Shown piece by piece: positions 55,239 through 63,434 of a DNA stretch of 64,000 nt. The notes beneath the pieces were generated by a model. That model ran no database searches. It was given only the letters and a program-made list of their open reading frames with translations, and was not told where the DNA came from. The stretch's first letter is position 1. Each line of letters starts with the position of its first letter. Source of the stretch: Aquabacterium sp. OR-4 (GTDB taxonomy: Bacteria > Pseudomonadota > Gammaproteobacteria > Burkholderiales > Burkholderiaceae_C); contig NZ_JAOCQD020000003.1 of NCBI RefSeq assembly GCF_025290835.2, positions 744,001 to 808,000 on the forward strand, read 5' to 3'. The position numbers and the translations under genes are program-made.

Positions 55239-55778
55239 TCAGGCCCCGGCGCCCAGCTTGGCCAGAAAATGCGCCAGGTTGGGATCGCTGGGCAGCTGCG
55301 CGGCGGCGGCAAAGTCGAACCAGCGCACGCCGTGGAACTCAAGCTCGTCGAAGCGGATGGGCGCGTGGCGCGGGTGGCGGATGGGATACCACAGCGACAC
55401 ATCGGTGTGGCCGCTGGTGAGCCCCACCGTGGTGGTGACCGACACCATCAACGGCGCCGGCACCTGCTGGGCGTCGATCACGATGCCCAGCTCCTCGTGC
55501 AGCTCGCGCACCACGGTGTGGCGCGGGTCTTCGCCCGGCTCGACATGGCCGCCGCTGGGCAGCCAGCGCTGGGCGTTGCGGTGGTCCACCAGCAGGATGT
55601 GGCCATCGTCCACCACCGGAAAATAGGCCACCAGGTGCTTGGGCGGCGTGGCGGGTTTGGCCGTGCGGTACAGCGGTGCACCCGAGGCCGCCCACTGGCG
55701 TGCGTCCAGCCACTGCGCACGCTCATCGTCGGCGCTGGGTTCGATCAGGTCGATCTGCGACAGTACAAGACTCTGCAT
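55239..55778 (-). CDS. Nudix hydrolase
   Basis: 179 residues. The Nudix box runs from G-G-H-V-E-P-G-E-D through R-E-L-H-E-E-L-G-I (about 76-98), matching GX5EX7REUXEEXGU with all catalytic Glu residues. Hydrolyses nucleoside-diphosphate-linked compounds; substrate unknown. ATG 55778 or ATG 55787; the long open frame to 56051 overlaps the YCII gene and is rejected. Confidence 0.87.
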   Translation of the reverse strand: MQSLVLSQIDLIEPSADDERAQWLDARQWAASGAPLYRTAKPATPPKHLVAYFPVVDDGHILLVDHRNAQRWLPSGGHVEPGEDPRHTVVRELHEELGIVIDAQQVPAPLMVSVTTTVGLTSGHTDVSLWYPIRHPRHAPIRFDELEFHGVRWFDFAAAAQLPSDPNLAHFLAKLGAGA

Positions 55779-55833
55779 GGTGCCCATTGTGCGTGGGCAG
55801 CAGGGCGTCAGCGCCGCTGGCGCCCCATCGGCC

Positions 55834-56175
55834 TCAACACTCCGGATCATCCATGAACACGCGCAGCTCCTGCGCGCAGCGGCAGGCGGCGGCCAGCCTG
55901 GCGGCCCAGCGGATGGCGTCCTCGCGCGTGGCGCAATCGAACACCGCGTAGCCGCCTTCGATCTGGCGGGTTGGCGCATAGCTGCCCGGCGTGGCCAGGC
56001 CATCGGCCGCCACGCGCACCACGGGCACCGCTTCGTCGATGCCGCCGCCAAAGACCCACACGCCGGCGGCCTTGGCCTCGCGCACCACGGCCCGCGCCGC
56101 GGCCGCCACCGCCGGCAACTCGTCGGCCGGGCAAACCATGGCGCTGCTGGGAAACGAGATCAGGTACTTGGCCAT
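55834..56175 (-). CDS. YCII-related domain protein
   Basis: 113 residues with the ferredoxin-like YCII pattern: M-A-K-Y-L-I-S-F opening strand, a helix rich in Ala, G-V-W-V-F-G-G-G-I-D, then I-E-G-G-Y-A-V-F-D-C-A-T. Such proteins resemble sigma-factor-associated or muconolactone-isomerase-like dimers. Precise role unknown. Same strand as the DUF4287 gene upstream; 10 bp apart. Confidence 0.75.
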   Translation of the reverse strand: MAKYLISFPSSAMVCPADELPAVAAAARAVVREAKAAGVWVFGGGIDEAVPVVRVAADGLATPGSYAPTRQIEGGYAVFDCATREDAIRWAARLAAACRCAQELRVFMDDPEC

Positions 56176-56185
56176 CGCCCGCCCC

Positions 56186-56407
56186 TCAGGCTGCAGGCCG
56201 GTCGGCCAGAAACGCGGCCACCAGCGCATTGGCATGCCCGTGGCCCAGGCCGTGCGTGGCCTTCAGCAGGGCCACCAGCGCCATGTGCTTCAACGGGCCG
56301 GCCTGGGCCAGCACGTTCATCCAGTGCGCAATGGGCTGGCCGTAGGTCTTCTCGATCGACGGAAAGTAGGCGGCTGGCCCCTTCGGCCGGGTTTCATGGC
56401 TGGACAT
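56186..56407 (-). CDS. DUF4287-domain small protein
   Basis: 73 residues with G-P-A-A-Y-F-P-S-I-E-K-T-Y-G-Q-P-I-A-H-W at the N-terminus and H-G-L-G-H-G-H-A-N-A-L-V at the C-terminus, the pattern of DUF4287. Function unknown, but often found beside small enzyme genes such as the YCII partner here. Confidence 0.75.
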   Translation of the reverse strand: MSSHETRPKGPAAYFPSIEKTYGQPIAHWMNVLAQAGPLKHMALVALLKATHGLGHGHANALVAAFLADRPAA

Positions 56408-56555
56408 TGCAACTCCTCGGCATCAAGGCCTGGCTTGAACGACAGGCACCGCGCCTGCACTGCCACACGACGAACGGGCAGGTGGCCCATCGACCCGGCC
56501 GGCCCCGCATTCAAGCGGGTTCACGCCGCCGGCTCCAGGCGGCGGCCGGCACGGG

Positions 56556-57020
56556 TCATTCCCGGGCCAGATGGCCACCCGCGATGGCCGCATCGCGGTC
56601 GCGGAAGATGGCCATGGCCGTGAGCAGGCGCGCGAAGCCGAGCCTTCTGTAGAAGCCCTCCTTGCCCGACACCGAGTACAGGATGATCTTCTTGTGCTCG
56701 CGGCTGTCATGCACCAGCCGCGCCACCAGTTGCTTGCCCAGCCCGCTGCCCTGCCACTCGGGCAGCACGGCCACGTCGCAGATGTAGGCGCAATCGGCCC
56801 CGTCGGCCAGGGCCCGGCCGGCGCCGATCAAGCGGCCGCCCTGGCGCACCAGCCATGTGTAGCGGCTGTTCTCGAACACCGTCTTCAGATCGGCCGCGCT
56901 CTTGTTGCCGAGCGGCGCCAGGCGGTAGAGGGTTTCAAGCTCGGTCCAGTCGAGACCGGCCGTGCTGGCCGACCATTGCGCCTCGCCCAGCGCGGGGCAG
57001 GGCTGCGCGCTCATGGCCAT
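56556..57020 (-). CDS. GNAT-family N-acetyltransferase
   Basis: 154 residues with C-D-V-A-V-L-P-E-W-Q-G-S-G-L-G-K-Q-L (acetyl-CoA loop, about 80-97) and G-F-Y-R-R-L-G-F near the end. Substrate unknown. ATG 57020 or 57014. A small possible gene upstream overlaps its start by ten bases. Confidence 0.82.
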   Translation of the reverse strand: MAMSAQPCPALGEAQWSASTAGLDWTELETLYRLAPLGNKSAADLKTVFENSRYTWLVRQGGRLIGAGRALADGADCAYICDVAVLPEWQGSGLGKQLVARLVHDSREHKKIILYSVSGKEGFYRRLGFARLLTAMAIFRDRDAAIAGGHLARE

Positions 57021-57160
57021 GCCCGCGGCGGGCGCTTCGGGGTGCCGGGTGGGTTCAGTCTCATGATCGATTCACCTTTTTGCGTTGCCACCCGCGGGCC
57101 GCAGGCCTGTGGCATCACGGGGCCGCTGTCTTCTGGCGTTGGGTTTTCGGGTTGCGGCAT
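57011..57160 (-). CDS. Possible small protein (49 residues)
   Basis: Short frame beginning M-P-Q-P-E-N-P-T-P-E-D-S-G-P, preceded at 11 bases by AGGAG on the minus strand, and overlapping the GNAT start. Pro-rich, no recognised family. The only supporting signs are the ribosome site and the position in a 260-bp gap that otherwise holds nothing clear. May be chance. Confidence 0.25.
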   Translation of the reverse strand: MPQPENPTPEDSGPVMPQACGPRVATQKGESIMRLNPPGTPKRPPRAWP

Positions 57161-57280
57161 GGCGGTCGTGCTCCTGGGCGCCGACTGCCGGCGCCGATGT
57201 GGCACGGCCAGCGGCCGCCGGATGCCATGGGCGAGCAGCCGGTGCCAAAGCATATCGCGGCCGATGCCGGCGGCGCCCGG

Positions 57281-58345
57281 TCAGGTCTTGTGGAGCCCCG
57301 GCCCGGCCTTGGCGCGCACCGTGCGCTGCAGCCAGTCCTGCAGAAAGGCCACCGCCACCCGCACCTTGGCCGAGTGGGCCAGGCGCTGCGGCGTCACGGC
57401 CCACACGCTGGCCGCCTGGTGCCAGCCGGGCAGCAGCAGCTGCAGCGCGCCGGCGTCAACGGCGTCGGCCACATCCCACCAGCTGCGCAGCACGATGCCG
57501 CGCCCGTCCAGCGCCCACTGCACGCCGACCTCGCCGTGGTTGGTGGACAAGGGGCCGGTCACCTTGGCGGTGGCCGTCGCGCCACCCGGCCCCTGCAGGC
57601 GCCACACCCCGAAGGGATGGTCGCGTTCCTTGATCACCAGGCACGCGTGCTGCGACAGCTCGGCCGGCGTGCGCGGCGCGCCACCCGCGCGGGCCAGGTA
57701 GGCGGGTGCGGCGCACAGCACGCGGTGGTTGTCCACCAGCCGGCGGGCGATCAGGTTGGGGGCAATCTCGTCGCCCACGCGCACATCCAGGTCGTAGCCT
57801 TCGGCGGCCGGGTCGACCAGGCGATCCAGCACCTCGAAACGCACCGACAGCCCCGGGTGCTGGGCCACCAGCGCCGAGATGGCCGGCGCCACGATGCGCC
57901 GGCCGAAGCCGAAGCTCGAGCACACGCGCAGCAGGCCGCGTGGCTGCTCGCGCGTCTGGCCCACGGCCTGCACCAGCAGGTCGAGCTCGTCGAGCAGCTG
58001 CAGCGCATGGCGGTAGACGCGCTCGCCGGCCTCGGTCACGCTCACCCGGCGGGTGGTACGCAGCAGCAGCGGCGTGCCCAGCGCCTGCTCGAGCATGCGG
58101 ATGCGCTTGGTGACATAGGCCGGCGACACGCCCAGTTCTTCGGCCGCGGCGCTGAAGCCGGCGCGCCGCGCCACCACGGTGAACACACGCAGATCGTCGT
58201 GCGAGGGCAGGCTGGCCAGGCCCGCGCCGGGCGCCGCGGACGCCGCGGACGCGCCGGCGCGGCCGCGCGCAGCCAGCGCCGACGGCACGGCTGGGGCCTG
58301 AGATGGCGGTGACGTCGGGGCGGCAGGGCTGCGGCGGCTGGGCAT
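57281..58345 (-). CDS. LysR-family regulator (DmlR-like)
   Basis: 354 residues. HTH around residues 50-100 (L-R-V-F-T-V-V-A-R-R-A-G-F-S-A-A-A-E-E-L), followed by the effector domain (R-L-V-D-N-H-R-V-L-C-A-A-P-A-Y-L). About 45 Ala/Pro-rich residues precede the HTH, unusual for LysR; several alternative ATGs (58345-58372) exist and a start further inside is possible. Divergent from a tartrate/D-malate dehydrogenase gene, like DmlR beside dmlA in E. coli. Confidence 0.85.
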   Translation of the reverse strand: MPSRRSPAAPTSPPSQAPAVPSALAARGRAGASAASAAPGAGLASLPSHDDLRVFTVVARRAGFSAAAEELGVSPAYVTKRIRMLEQALGTPLLLRTTRRVSVTEAGERVYRHALQLLDELDLLVQAVGQTREQPRGLLRVCSSFGFGRRIVAPAISALVAQHPGLSVRFEVLDRLVDPAAEGYDLDVRVGDEIAPNLIARRLVDNHRVLCAAPAYLARAGGAPRTPAELSQHACLVIKERDHPFGVWRLQGPGGATATAKVTGPLSTNHGEVGVQWALDGRGIVLRSWWDVADAVDAGALQLLLPGWHQAASVWAVTPQRLAHSAKVRVAVAFLQDWLQRTVRAKAGPGLHKT

Positions 58346-58479
58346 GGCCGGCATCATGCACGAAGCGTGCATGACGGATGAACCAAACCCGCATTGATGC
58401 CCTGGTGTGCACAGCGACAATGCCCCCATCCACCACCCGCACCGCGGGCCGCACCGGCCCGCCACCAGGAGACGCCAGC

Positions 58480-59556
58480 ATGAGCACCGCGCACAAGATC
58501 GCCATCATCCCGGGCGACGGCATCGGCAAGGAAGTGATGCCCGAGGGCCTGCGCGCGCTGAAGGCCACGGCGCAGCGCTTTGCCATCGCGCTGGAACTCA
58601 CCGAGATCGACTGGGCCAGCTGCGACTACCACGCCGCGCACGGCCAGATGATGCCCAACGACTGGAAGCCGCAACTGCAGGGCCAGGACGCGCTGCTGTT
58701 CGGCGCCGTGGGCTGGCCCGACACGGTGCCCGACCATGTCTCGCTGTGGGGCAGCCTGCTGAAGTTTCGCCGCGAGTTCGACCAGTACATCAACCTGCGC
58801 CCGGCGCGGCTGATGCCCGGTGTGCCCTGCCCGCTGGCCAACAAGAAGCCCGGCGACATCGACATGCTGATCGTGCGCGAGAACACCGAGGGCGAGTACA
58901 CCGCGCTGGGCGGCGTGATGTTTGCCGGCACCGAGCGCGAGTTCGTGATCCAGGAGAACGTGTTCACCCGCCAGGGCTCGGAGCGCCTGCTGAAGTACGC
59001 CTTCGAGCTGGCACGCCAGCGTTCGCGCAAGCATGTCACCGTGGCCACCAAGAGCAACGGCATCGCGATCAGCATGCCCTGGTGGGACGAACGTGCGGCC
59101 GAAGTGGCGGCGCAGTTCCCCGATGTGCGCTGGGACAAGCAGCACATCGACATCCTCGCGGCGCGCTTCGTGCTGCAGCCGCAGCGCTTTGATGTGGTGG
59201 CCGCCACCAACCTGTTCGGCGACATCCTGAGCGATCTGGGCCCGGCCTGCACCGGCACCATCGGCATCGCGCCGAGTGCCAACCTGAACCCCGAGCGCCG
59301 CTTCCCCAGCCTGTTCGAGCCGGTGCACGGCAGTGCGCCCGACATCTACGGCCAGAACATCGCCAACCCCGTGGCCATGGTGTGGAGCGCGGCGATGATG
59401 CTCGACTTCCTGGGCCACAAGGACGCGCACGACGCGATGCTGCGCGCCATCGAGGCGGTGCTGGTCGACGGCCCGCGCACCCGCGACCTGGGCGGCACGG
59501 CCAGCACCACCGAGATGGGCGTGGCCATCGCCGAGCGCATCGCGGCCGGCCTCTGA
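58480..59556 (+). CDS. Tartrate dehydrogenase / D-malate dehydrogenase (decarboxylating)
   Basis: 358 residues of the isocitrate/isopropylmalate dehydrogenase family: I-A-I-I-P-G-D-G-I-G-K-E-V at the N-terminus, L-R-P-A-R, R-E-N-T-E-G-E-Y, N-L-F-G-D-I-L-S-D-L and E-P-V-H-G-S-A-P-D-I. The wording F-D-Q-Y-I-N-L-R-P is typical of the TtuC/DmlA class rather than LeuB. AGGAG nine bases upstream decides ATG 58480. Works on D-malate, tartrate or similar hydroxy-diacids, a metabolic fit with the hexarate operon. Confidence 0.9.
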   Translation: MSTAHKIAIIPGDGIGKEVMPEGLRALKATAQRFAIALELTEIDWASCDYHAAHGQMMPNDWKPQLQGQDALLFGAVGWPDTVPDHVSLWGSLLKFRREFDQYINLRPARLMPGVPCPLANKKPGDIDMLIVRENTEGEYTALGGVMFAGTEREFVIQENVFTRQGSERLLKYAFELARQRSRKHVTVATKSNGIAISMPWWDERAAEVAAQFPDVRWDKQHIDILAARFVLQPQRFDVVAATNLFGDILSDLGPACTGTIGIAPSANLNPERRFPSLFEPVHGSAPDIYGQNIANPVAMVWSAAMMLDFLGHKDAHDAMLRAIEAVLVDGPRTRDLGGTASTTEMGVAIAERIAAGL

Positions 59557-59672
59557 GACAACCGACTGCTGCAGGCGCGAATGCAGCGCGCAGGCGGGCC
59601 GCCTCGGTGCCTTCCCGCGGCTTGACGCCTTGGTGACCGCGGGGCGGCAGCATCGGGCCACACTGGCCGGCG

Positions 59673-60836
59673 ATGAACCGCCTTGACCGCCTGAGCCTCA
59701 CGCCCGTCCCGCCCGAGGACGAAGCCCTGCGCGCGCCGGTGCGGGCCTTTCTGGCCGAGCAGTTGCACGGCCTGCCCGCGCTGCGCCGGGCGCGCTCGTG
59801 GAGCGGGCACGACGCGGCCTTCAGCCGCGCCCTGGCCGCCCGCGGCTGGCTGGGCCTCACGCTGCCGCTTGAACATGGCGGCGCCGGGCGCAGCCCGTTC
59901 GCGCGCTATGTGCTGGTGGAAGAACTGCTGAACGCCGGCGCCCCGGTGGGCGCGCACTGGATCGCCGACCGGCAAAGCGGCCCGCTGATCCTGAAGTACG
60001 GCACGCCGGCGCAACAGCAGCGCTACCTGCCTGCCATCTGCCGCGGCGAGGCCTTCTTCTGCATCGGCATGAGCGAGCCCGGCGCCGGCTCCGATCTGGC
60101 CAGCGTGCGCACCCGCGCCGAGCGCCAGGCCGATGGCCGCTGGCGGCTCAACGGCCAGAAGGTGTGGACCACCCACGCCCACCAGTCGCATTTCATGATC
60201 GCGCTGGTTCGCAGCTCGGGCGCGCCCGAAGACCGCCAGGCCGGGCTGTCGCAACTGATCGTCGACCTGTCGCTGCCCGGCGTGACCGTGCGGCCGATCA
60301 CCGACCTGTCGGGCGACCAGCATTTCTGCGAGGTGTTCTTTGACGACGTGATGCTGGCGCCCGAGGCCCTGGTCGGCCGCGAAGGCCAGGGCTGGGCCCA
60401 GGTGACGGCCGAGCTGGCCTACGAGCGCAGCGGGCCTGAGCGCCTGTATTCCAGCATCGTGCTGTTCGACGAGTGGTTGGCCTGGGTGCGCACACCCACC
60501 GGCCGCAGCGACGCGGCGCTGGCGCTGGCCGGGCGCATCGCCGCGCAGCTGGCGCCGCTGCGCGCGCTGTCGCTGGCCGTCACCGCGCGGCTGGCGGCCG
60601 GCGACAGCCCGGTGGTCGAGGCCGCGCTGGTCAAAGACCTGGGCACCAGCGTCGAGCAGCTCATTCCGGCGCTGATCGCCGACGACCTGGCCTCGCGCCC
60701 CGACGGCTGCGAGCCGCCGGCCGAGCTGCTGCTCACGCTGGCCTACATCAGCCAGGTGGCGCCCAGCTTCTCGCTGCGCGGCGGCACGCGCGACATCCTG
60801 CGCGGCATGATCGCCCGCGGCCTGGGCCTGCGGTGA
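59673..60836 (+). CDS. Acyl-CoA dehydrogenase (full-length subunit)
   Basis: 387 residues: N-terminal helical domain, flavin/acyl motif I-G-M-S-E-P-G-A-G-S-D-L-A-S (about 130), N-G-Q-K-V-W-T-T-H-A (about 160), and a C-terminal helical domain ending R-G-G-T-R-D-I-L-R-G. The catalytic base position cannot be assigned with confidence by eye. Forms a pair with the next gene, as in operons where two dissimilar acyl-CoA dehydrogenase chains form a heteromer. Confidence 0.88.
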   Translation: MNRLDRLSLTPVPPEDEALRAPVRAFLAEQLHGLPALRRARSWSGHDAAFSRALAARGWLGLTLPLEHGGAGRSPFARYVLVEELLNAGAPVGAHWIADRQSGPLILKYGTPAQQQRYLPAICRGEAFFCIGMSEPGAGSDLASVRTRAERQADGRWRLNGQKVWTTHAHQSHFMIALVRSSGAPEDRQAGLSQLIVDLSLPGVTVRPITDLSGDQHFCEVFFDDVMLAPEALVGREGQGWAQVTAELAYERSGPERLYSSIVLFDEWLAWVRTPTGRSDAALALAGRIAAQLAPLRALSLAVTARLAAGDSPVVEAALVKDLGTSVEQLIPALIADDLASRPDGCEPPAELLLTLAYISQVAPSFSLRGGTRDILRGMIARGLGLR

Positions 60837-60899
60837 TGACGCCCCCCGAAGCGGCGTCGGCTTGGCGAACCTGAACTGAGCACCATCGGACACCTGCCC

Positions 60900-61970
60900 A
60901 TGACAGACACGCTGCTCACCGACGCCCTGGCCGCCCTGCTGACCGACCACGCCACGCCTGCCACCGTGCGCACCATCGAAGCCGACGCCGAGGCGGCTGC
61001 GGCTGCGGCCGCGCCTTCAGTCTCCCGCCCTGCCCTGCCCTGCCCGGCGCTGTGGCGCGTGCTGGCCGACGCCGGCTTTGCCGATGCCCTGGTGGCCGAA
61101 GACCAGGGCGGCGCCGGGCTCACGCTGGCCCAGGTGGCGCCACTGTGGGCGCTGTGCGGCGCCCACGCCCTGCCCTTGCCGCTGGCCGAAACCATGCTGG
61201 CGCGCGCGCTGCTGGCGCAGGCCGGCCAGCGCGCGCCCGATGGACCGCTGGCGCTGGGCCGCGTGCGGGCGCTGCCGGGCGGTGGCCTGCGCGCGCAGGC
61301 CGTGCCCGGTGCCCGCTGCGCCCTGGCCGTCCTGGCCAGCGATGGCGCCAGCTGCCGCCTGCTGCGCGTGGCCGATGCGCAGGCCGAGGCCGCGGCCTTT
61401 GTGCTGGATGCCACGCTGACCTGGCCCGACGCCGCCTGGCAGGCCGCACCGCGGCTTGAACAGGCCACCCTGCCCGATCTGCGCCAATGGCAGGCCCTGG
61501 TGCTGGCGCAGCAGCTGGCCGGCGCGCTGGGCGCGGTGTTCGAACGCACGCTGGCGCATGCCAATGCGCGCCAGCAGTTCGGCCGCGCGATCGGCCGGTT
61601 TCAGGCCATCCAGCACCAGCTGAGCGTGATGGCCGAAGAGGTGGTCGCCGCGCGCATGGCCGCACAGATCGGCTGCTGGGCCGATGGCACCCGCCTGCAG
61701 CCCGACCCGCTGCGCGTGGCCACGGCCAAGGCGCGCTGCAGCGAGGCGGCGCTGCAGGTGGCGGCACTGGCGCATGCCATCCACGGCGCCATCGGCTTCA
61801 CGCGCGAGTTCGACCTGCAGCTGCACACCCGCCGCCTGCACGCCTGGCGCCAGGCCGCCGGCAGTGAAACCTACTGGCATCGCGTTCTCGGCCTGGCCCT
61901 GGTGGATGGCAGCCAGGCGCCGCTGCTGCACACGCTGCAGCGCATCAGCGACCATCCTCAGACGGCCTGA
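60900..61970 (+). CDS. Acyl-CoA dehydrogenase-like subunit (partner chain)
   Basis: 356 residues, lower similarity to the canonical family. It keeps the N-terminal helical bundle (about 45-100), a middle beta region and the C-terminal helices with R-Q-Q-F-G-R-A-I-G-R-F-Q-A-I-Q-H-Q-L and H-G-A-I-G-F-T-R-E. The usual S-E-P-X-X-G-S-D flavin motif is not seen, as in the non-catalytic or split-site partners of heteromeric acyl-CoA dehydrogenases. It starts 63 bp after its partner. Confidence 0.83.
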   Translation: MTDTLLTDALAALLTDHATPATVRTIEADAEAAAAAAAPSVSRPALPCPALWRVLADAGFADALVAEDQGGAGLTLAQVAPLWALCGAHALPLPLAETMLARALLAQAGQRAPDGPLALGRVRALPGGGLRAQAVPGARCALAVLASDGASCRLLRVADAQAEAAAFVLDATLTWPDAAWQAAPRLEQATLPDLRQWQALVLAQQLAGALGAVFERTLAHANARQQFGRAIGRFQAIQHQLSVMAEEVVAARMAAQIGCWADGTRLQPDPLRVATAKARCSEAALQVAALAHAIHGAIGFTREFDLQLHTRRLHAWRQAAGSETYWHRVLGLALVDGSQAPLLHTLQRISDHPQTA

Positions 61971-62060
61971 AGTGGCCTGTAGCGGCCTGAAGCGCCCGCC
62001 CTCCCCCGCCGCGCACCGGCCTGCGCAGCCGTCCAGACATCACAAAACCCATTTCACACC

Positions 62061-62867
62061 ATGAGCGACTTTTTGCAGATCAGCCGCAACGGCGCGGTAG
62101 TCACCTGGACCATGAACCAGCCGGCCACGCGCAATGCGCTCACCGGCAACACGGCGGTGGCCGAGCTGGTGGCCGCCATCGAGGCCGCGGCGGCCGATCG
62201 CACGGTGCGGGTGGTGATCCTGACTGGCGCGGGCCCGGTGTTCAGCTCGGGCGGCAATGTCAAGGACATGGCCCGCTTTGCCGATGCCGCCGAGGCCGGC
62301 ACCCTGGACGCCGACGCCGTGCGCAATGAATACCGCCACGGCATCCAGCGCATCCCCAAGGCCTTGTGGCATCTCGATGTGCCGGTGATCGCCGCCATCA
62401 ACGGCCCGGCGGTGGGCGCGGGGCTGGACATCACCTGCATGTGCGACCTGCGCATTGCCAGCAGCACGGCCAGCTTTGCCGAGAGTTTTGTGCGCGTGGG
62501 CATCGTGCCGGGCGATGGCGGTGCCTGGCTGCTGCCGCGTGCGGTGGGCGCCGCCAAGGCCGCCGAGATGGCTTTCACCGGCGACCCGATCAGCGCGCAG
62601 GAGGCCCTGGCCTGCGGTCTGGTGAGCCAGGTGGTGGAACCCGCGGCGCTGATGGACGCGGCGAATGCGCTGGCCGCCCGCATTGCGCGCAATCCCGGCG
62701 GCGTGCTGCGCATGACCAAGAAGCTGCTGCGCGAGGGCGTGCACAACACGCTCGAATCGGTGCTGGAAACCTCGGCCGCCTACCAGGCGCTGGCGCATCT
62801 GGGGCCGGATCACCGCGAGGCGGTGCGCGCCTTCATCGAGAAGCGGGCGCCGAAGTTTGCGGATTGA
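62061..62867 (+). CDS. Enoyl-CoA hydratase/isomerase (crotonase family)
   Basis: 268 residues. Oxyanion-hole segments F-S-S-G-G-N-V-K-D (about 61-69) and N-G-P-A-V-G-A-G-L-D-I (about 113-123), and catalytic-site region F-V-R-V-G-I-V-P-G-D-G-G (about 142-153), where the second Glu of hydratases is replaced by Gly or Asp. Hydration or isomerisation of an enoyl-CoA made by the upstream dehydrogenase pair is likely. It starts 90 bp after that pair. Confidence 0.88.
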   Translation: MSDFLQISRNGAVVTWTMNQPATRNALTGNTAVAELVAAIEAAAADRTVRVVILTGAGPVFSSGGNVKDMARFADAAEAGTLDADAVRNEYRHGIQRIPKALWHLDVPVIAAINGPAVGAGLDITCMCDLRIASSTASFAESFVRVGIVPGDGGAWLLPRAVGAAKAAEMAFTGDPISAQEALACGLVSQVVEPAALMDAANALAARIARNPGGVLRMTKKLLREGVHNTLESVLETSAAYQALAHLGPDHREAVRAFIEKRAPKFAD

Positions 62868-63423
62868 CTGGGGTTTGGCGGTTGGCGGTTGGCGGTTGGC
62901 ACCTGGTATGCGATCGCCGGTGCACGGCCAAGGCCGCCGGGTGGCCGGCCGGCTCCGTGTCCTCCGGGCCTTGCGGCCCTCCCCCTTTACCTGCGCCAGC
63001 CGGCCACCCGACGCCCTTGTCCCGAGGCACCGCGGCATGCCACGCACCGCATGCCACCACCGTGCTGGCCAAGCCGTGCCCGGGTGGCCGGCGGCGTGAA
63101 TCTGCGCCGGTGAGGAGCGCAGGATTCGTGGCCGCGCGCGCAGCGCGCATCGACCAACTGACTCGCGGCGCTTGTTCGAGCACAGTGAGCGGCAGCGAAC
63201 GGCGCGAGTTGCGCCGCGGGGCCACGAATCCGAGCACCGCAACGAAGTCCGCCGCGTGCGGCGGACCGGCGCAGTTGAGCGCCGCCGGGCACCCGGGCAC
63301 GGCTTGGCTCGCGCCAACGTTTGCAACCGAGCAACCGAGCAACCGAGCAACCGGGCGACCGGGCGACCGGGCGACCGGGCGACCAAGCGACCAAGCAACT
63401 CAGCGACCCAGAGAACCAGCAAA
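62868..63423. other. Gene-free stretch with repeats and a large palindrome
   Basis: A 556-bp region with no credible coding gene. It opens with a TTGGCGG heptamer run (62875-62900), then about 165 bp without visible structure, the 241-bp nested palindromic element, and the octamer satellite. Open frames here run through the repeats in all frames and look spurious. Confidence 0.75.
63068..63308. repeat. 241-bp nested palindromic element
   Basis: Outer arms 63068-63096 and 63280-63308 are 29-bp inverted repeats with one mismatch. Inside lie further paired segments: 63102-63111 with 63265-63274, 63122-63133 with 63220-63231 (12 bp, GGATTCGTGGCC), and ACTCGCG with CGCGAGT around the centre. A side hairpin lies at 63247-63266. 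The whole could fold as one long branched hairpin in RNA or cruciform DNA. No open frame fits a transposase, so a miniature (non-autonomous) element or structured RNA is possible. Confidence 0.7.
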
Positions 63424-63434
63424 TCAGCCAGCCG
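63323..63434. repeat. Octamer satellite, about 14 decaying copies
   Basis: 8-bp units drifting from GCAACCGA through GCGACCGG and GCGACCAA to more divergent copies. It starts just after the palindromic element and runs into the end of the last gene, so the C-terminus of that protein is repeat-coded. Related in unit sequence to the repeat at 33480. Confidence 0.8.

Noticed and set aside
63323-63434. CRISPR array
   Set aside because: The units are contiguous octamers with no spacers; no cas genes are present.
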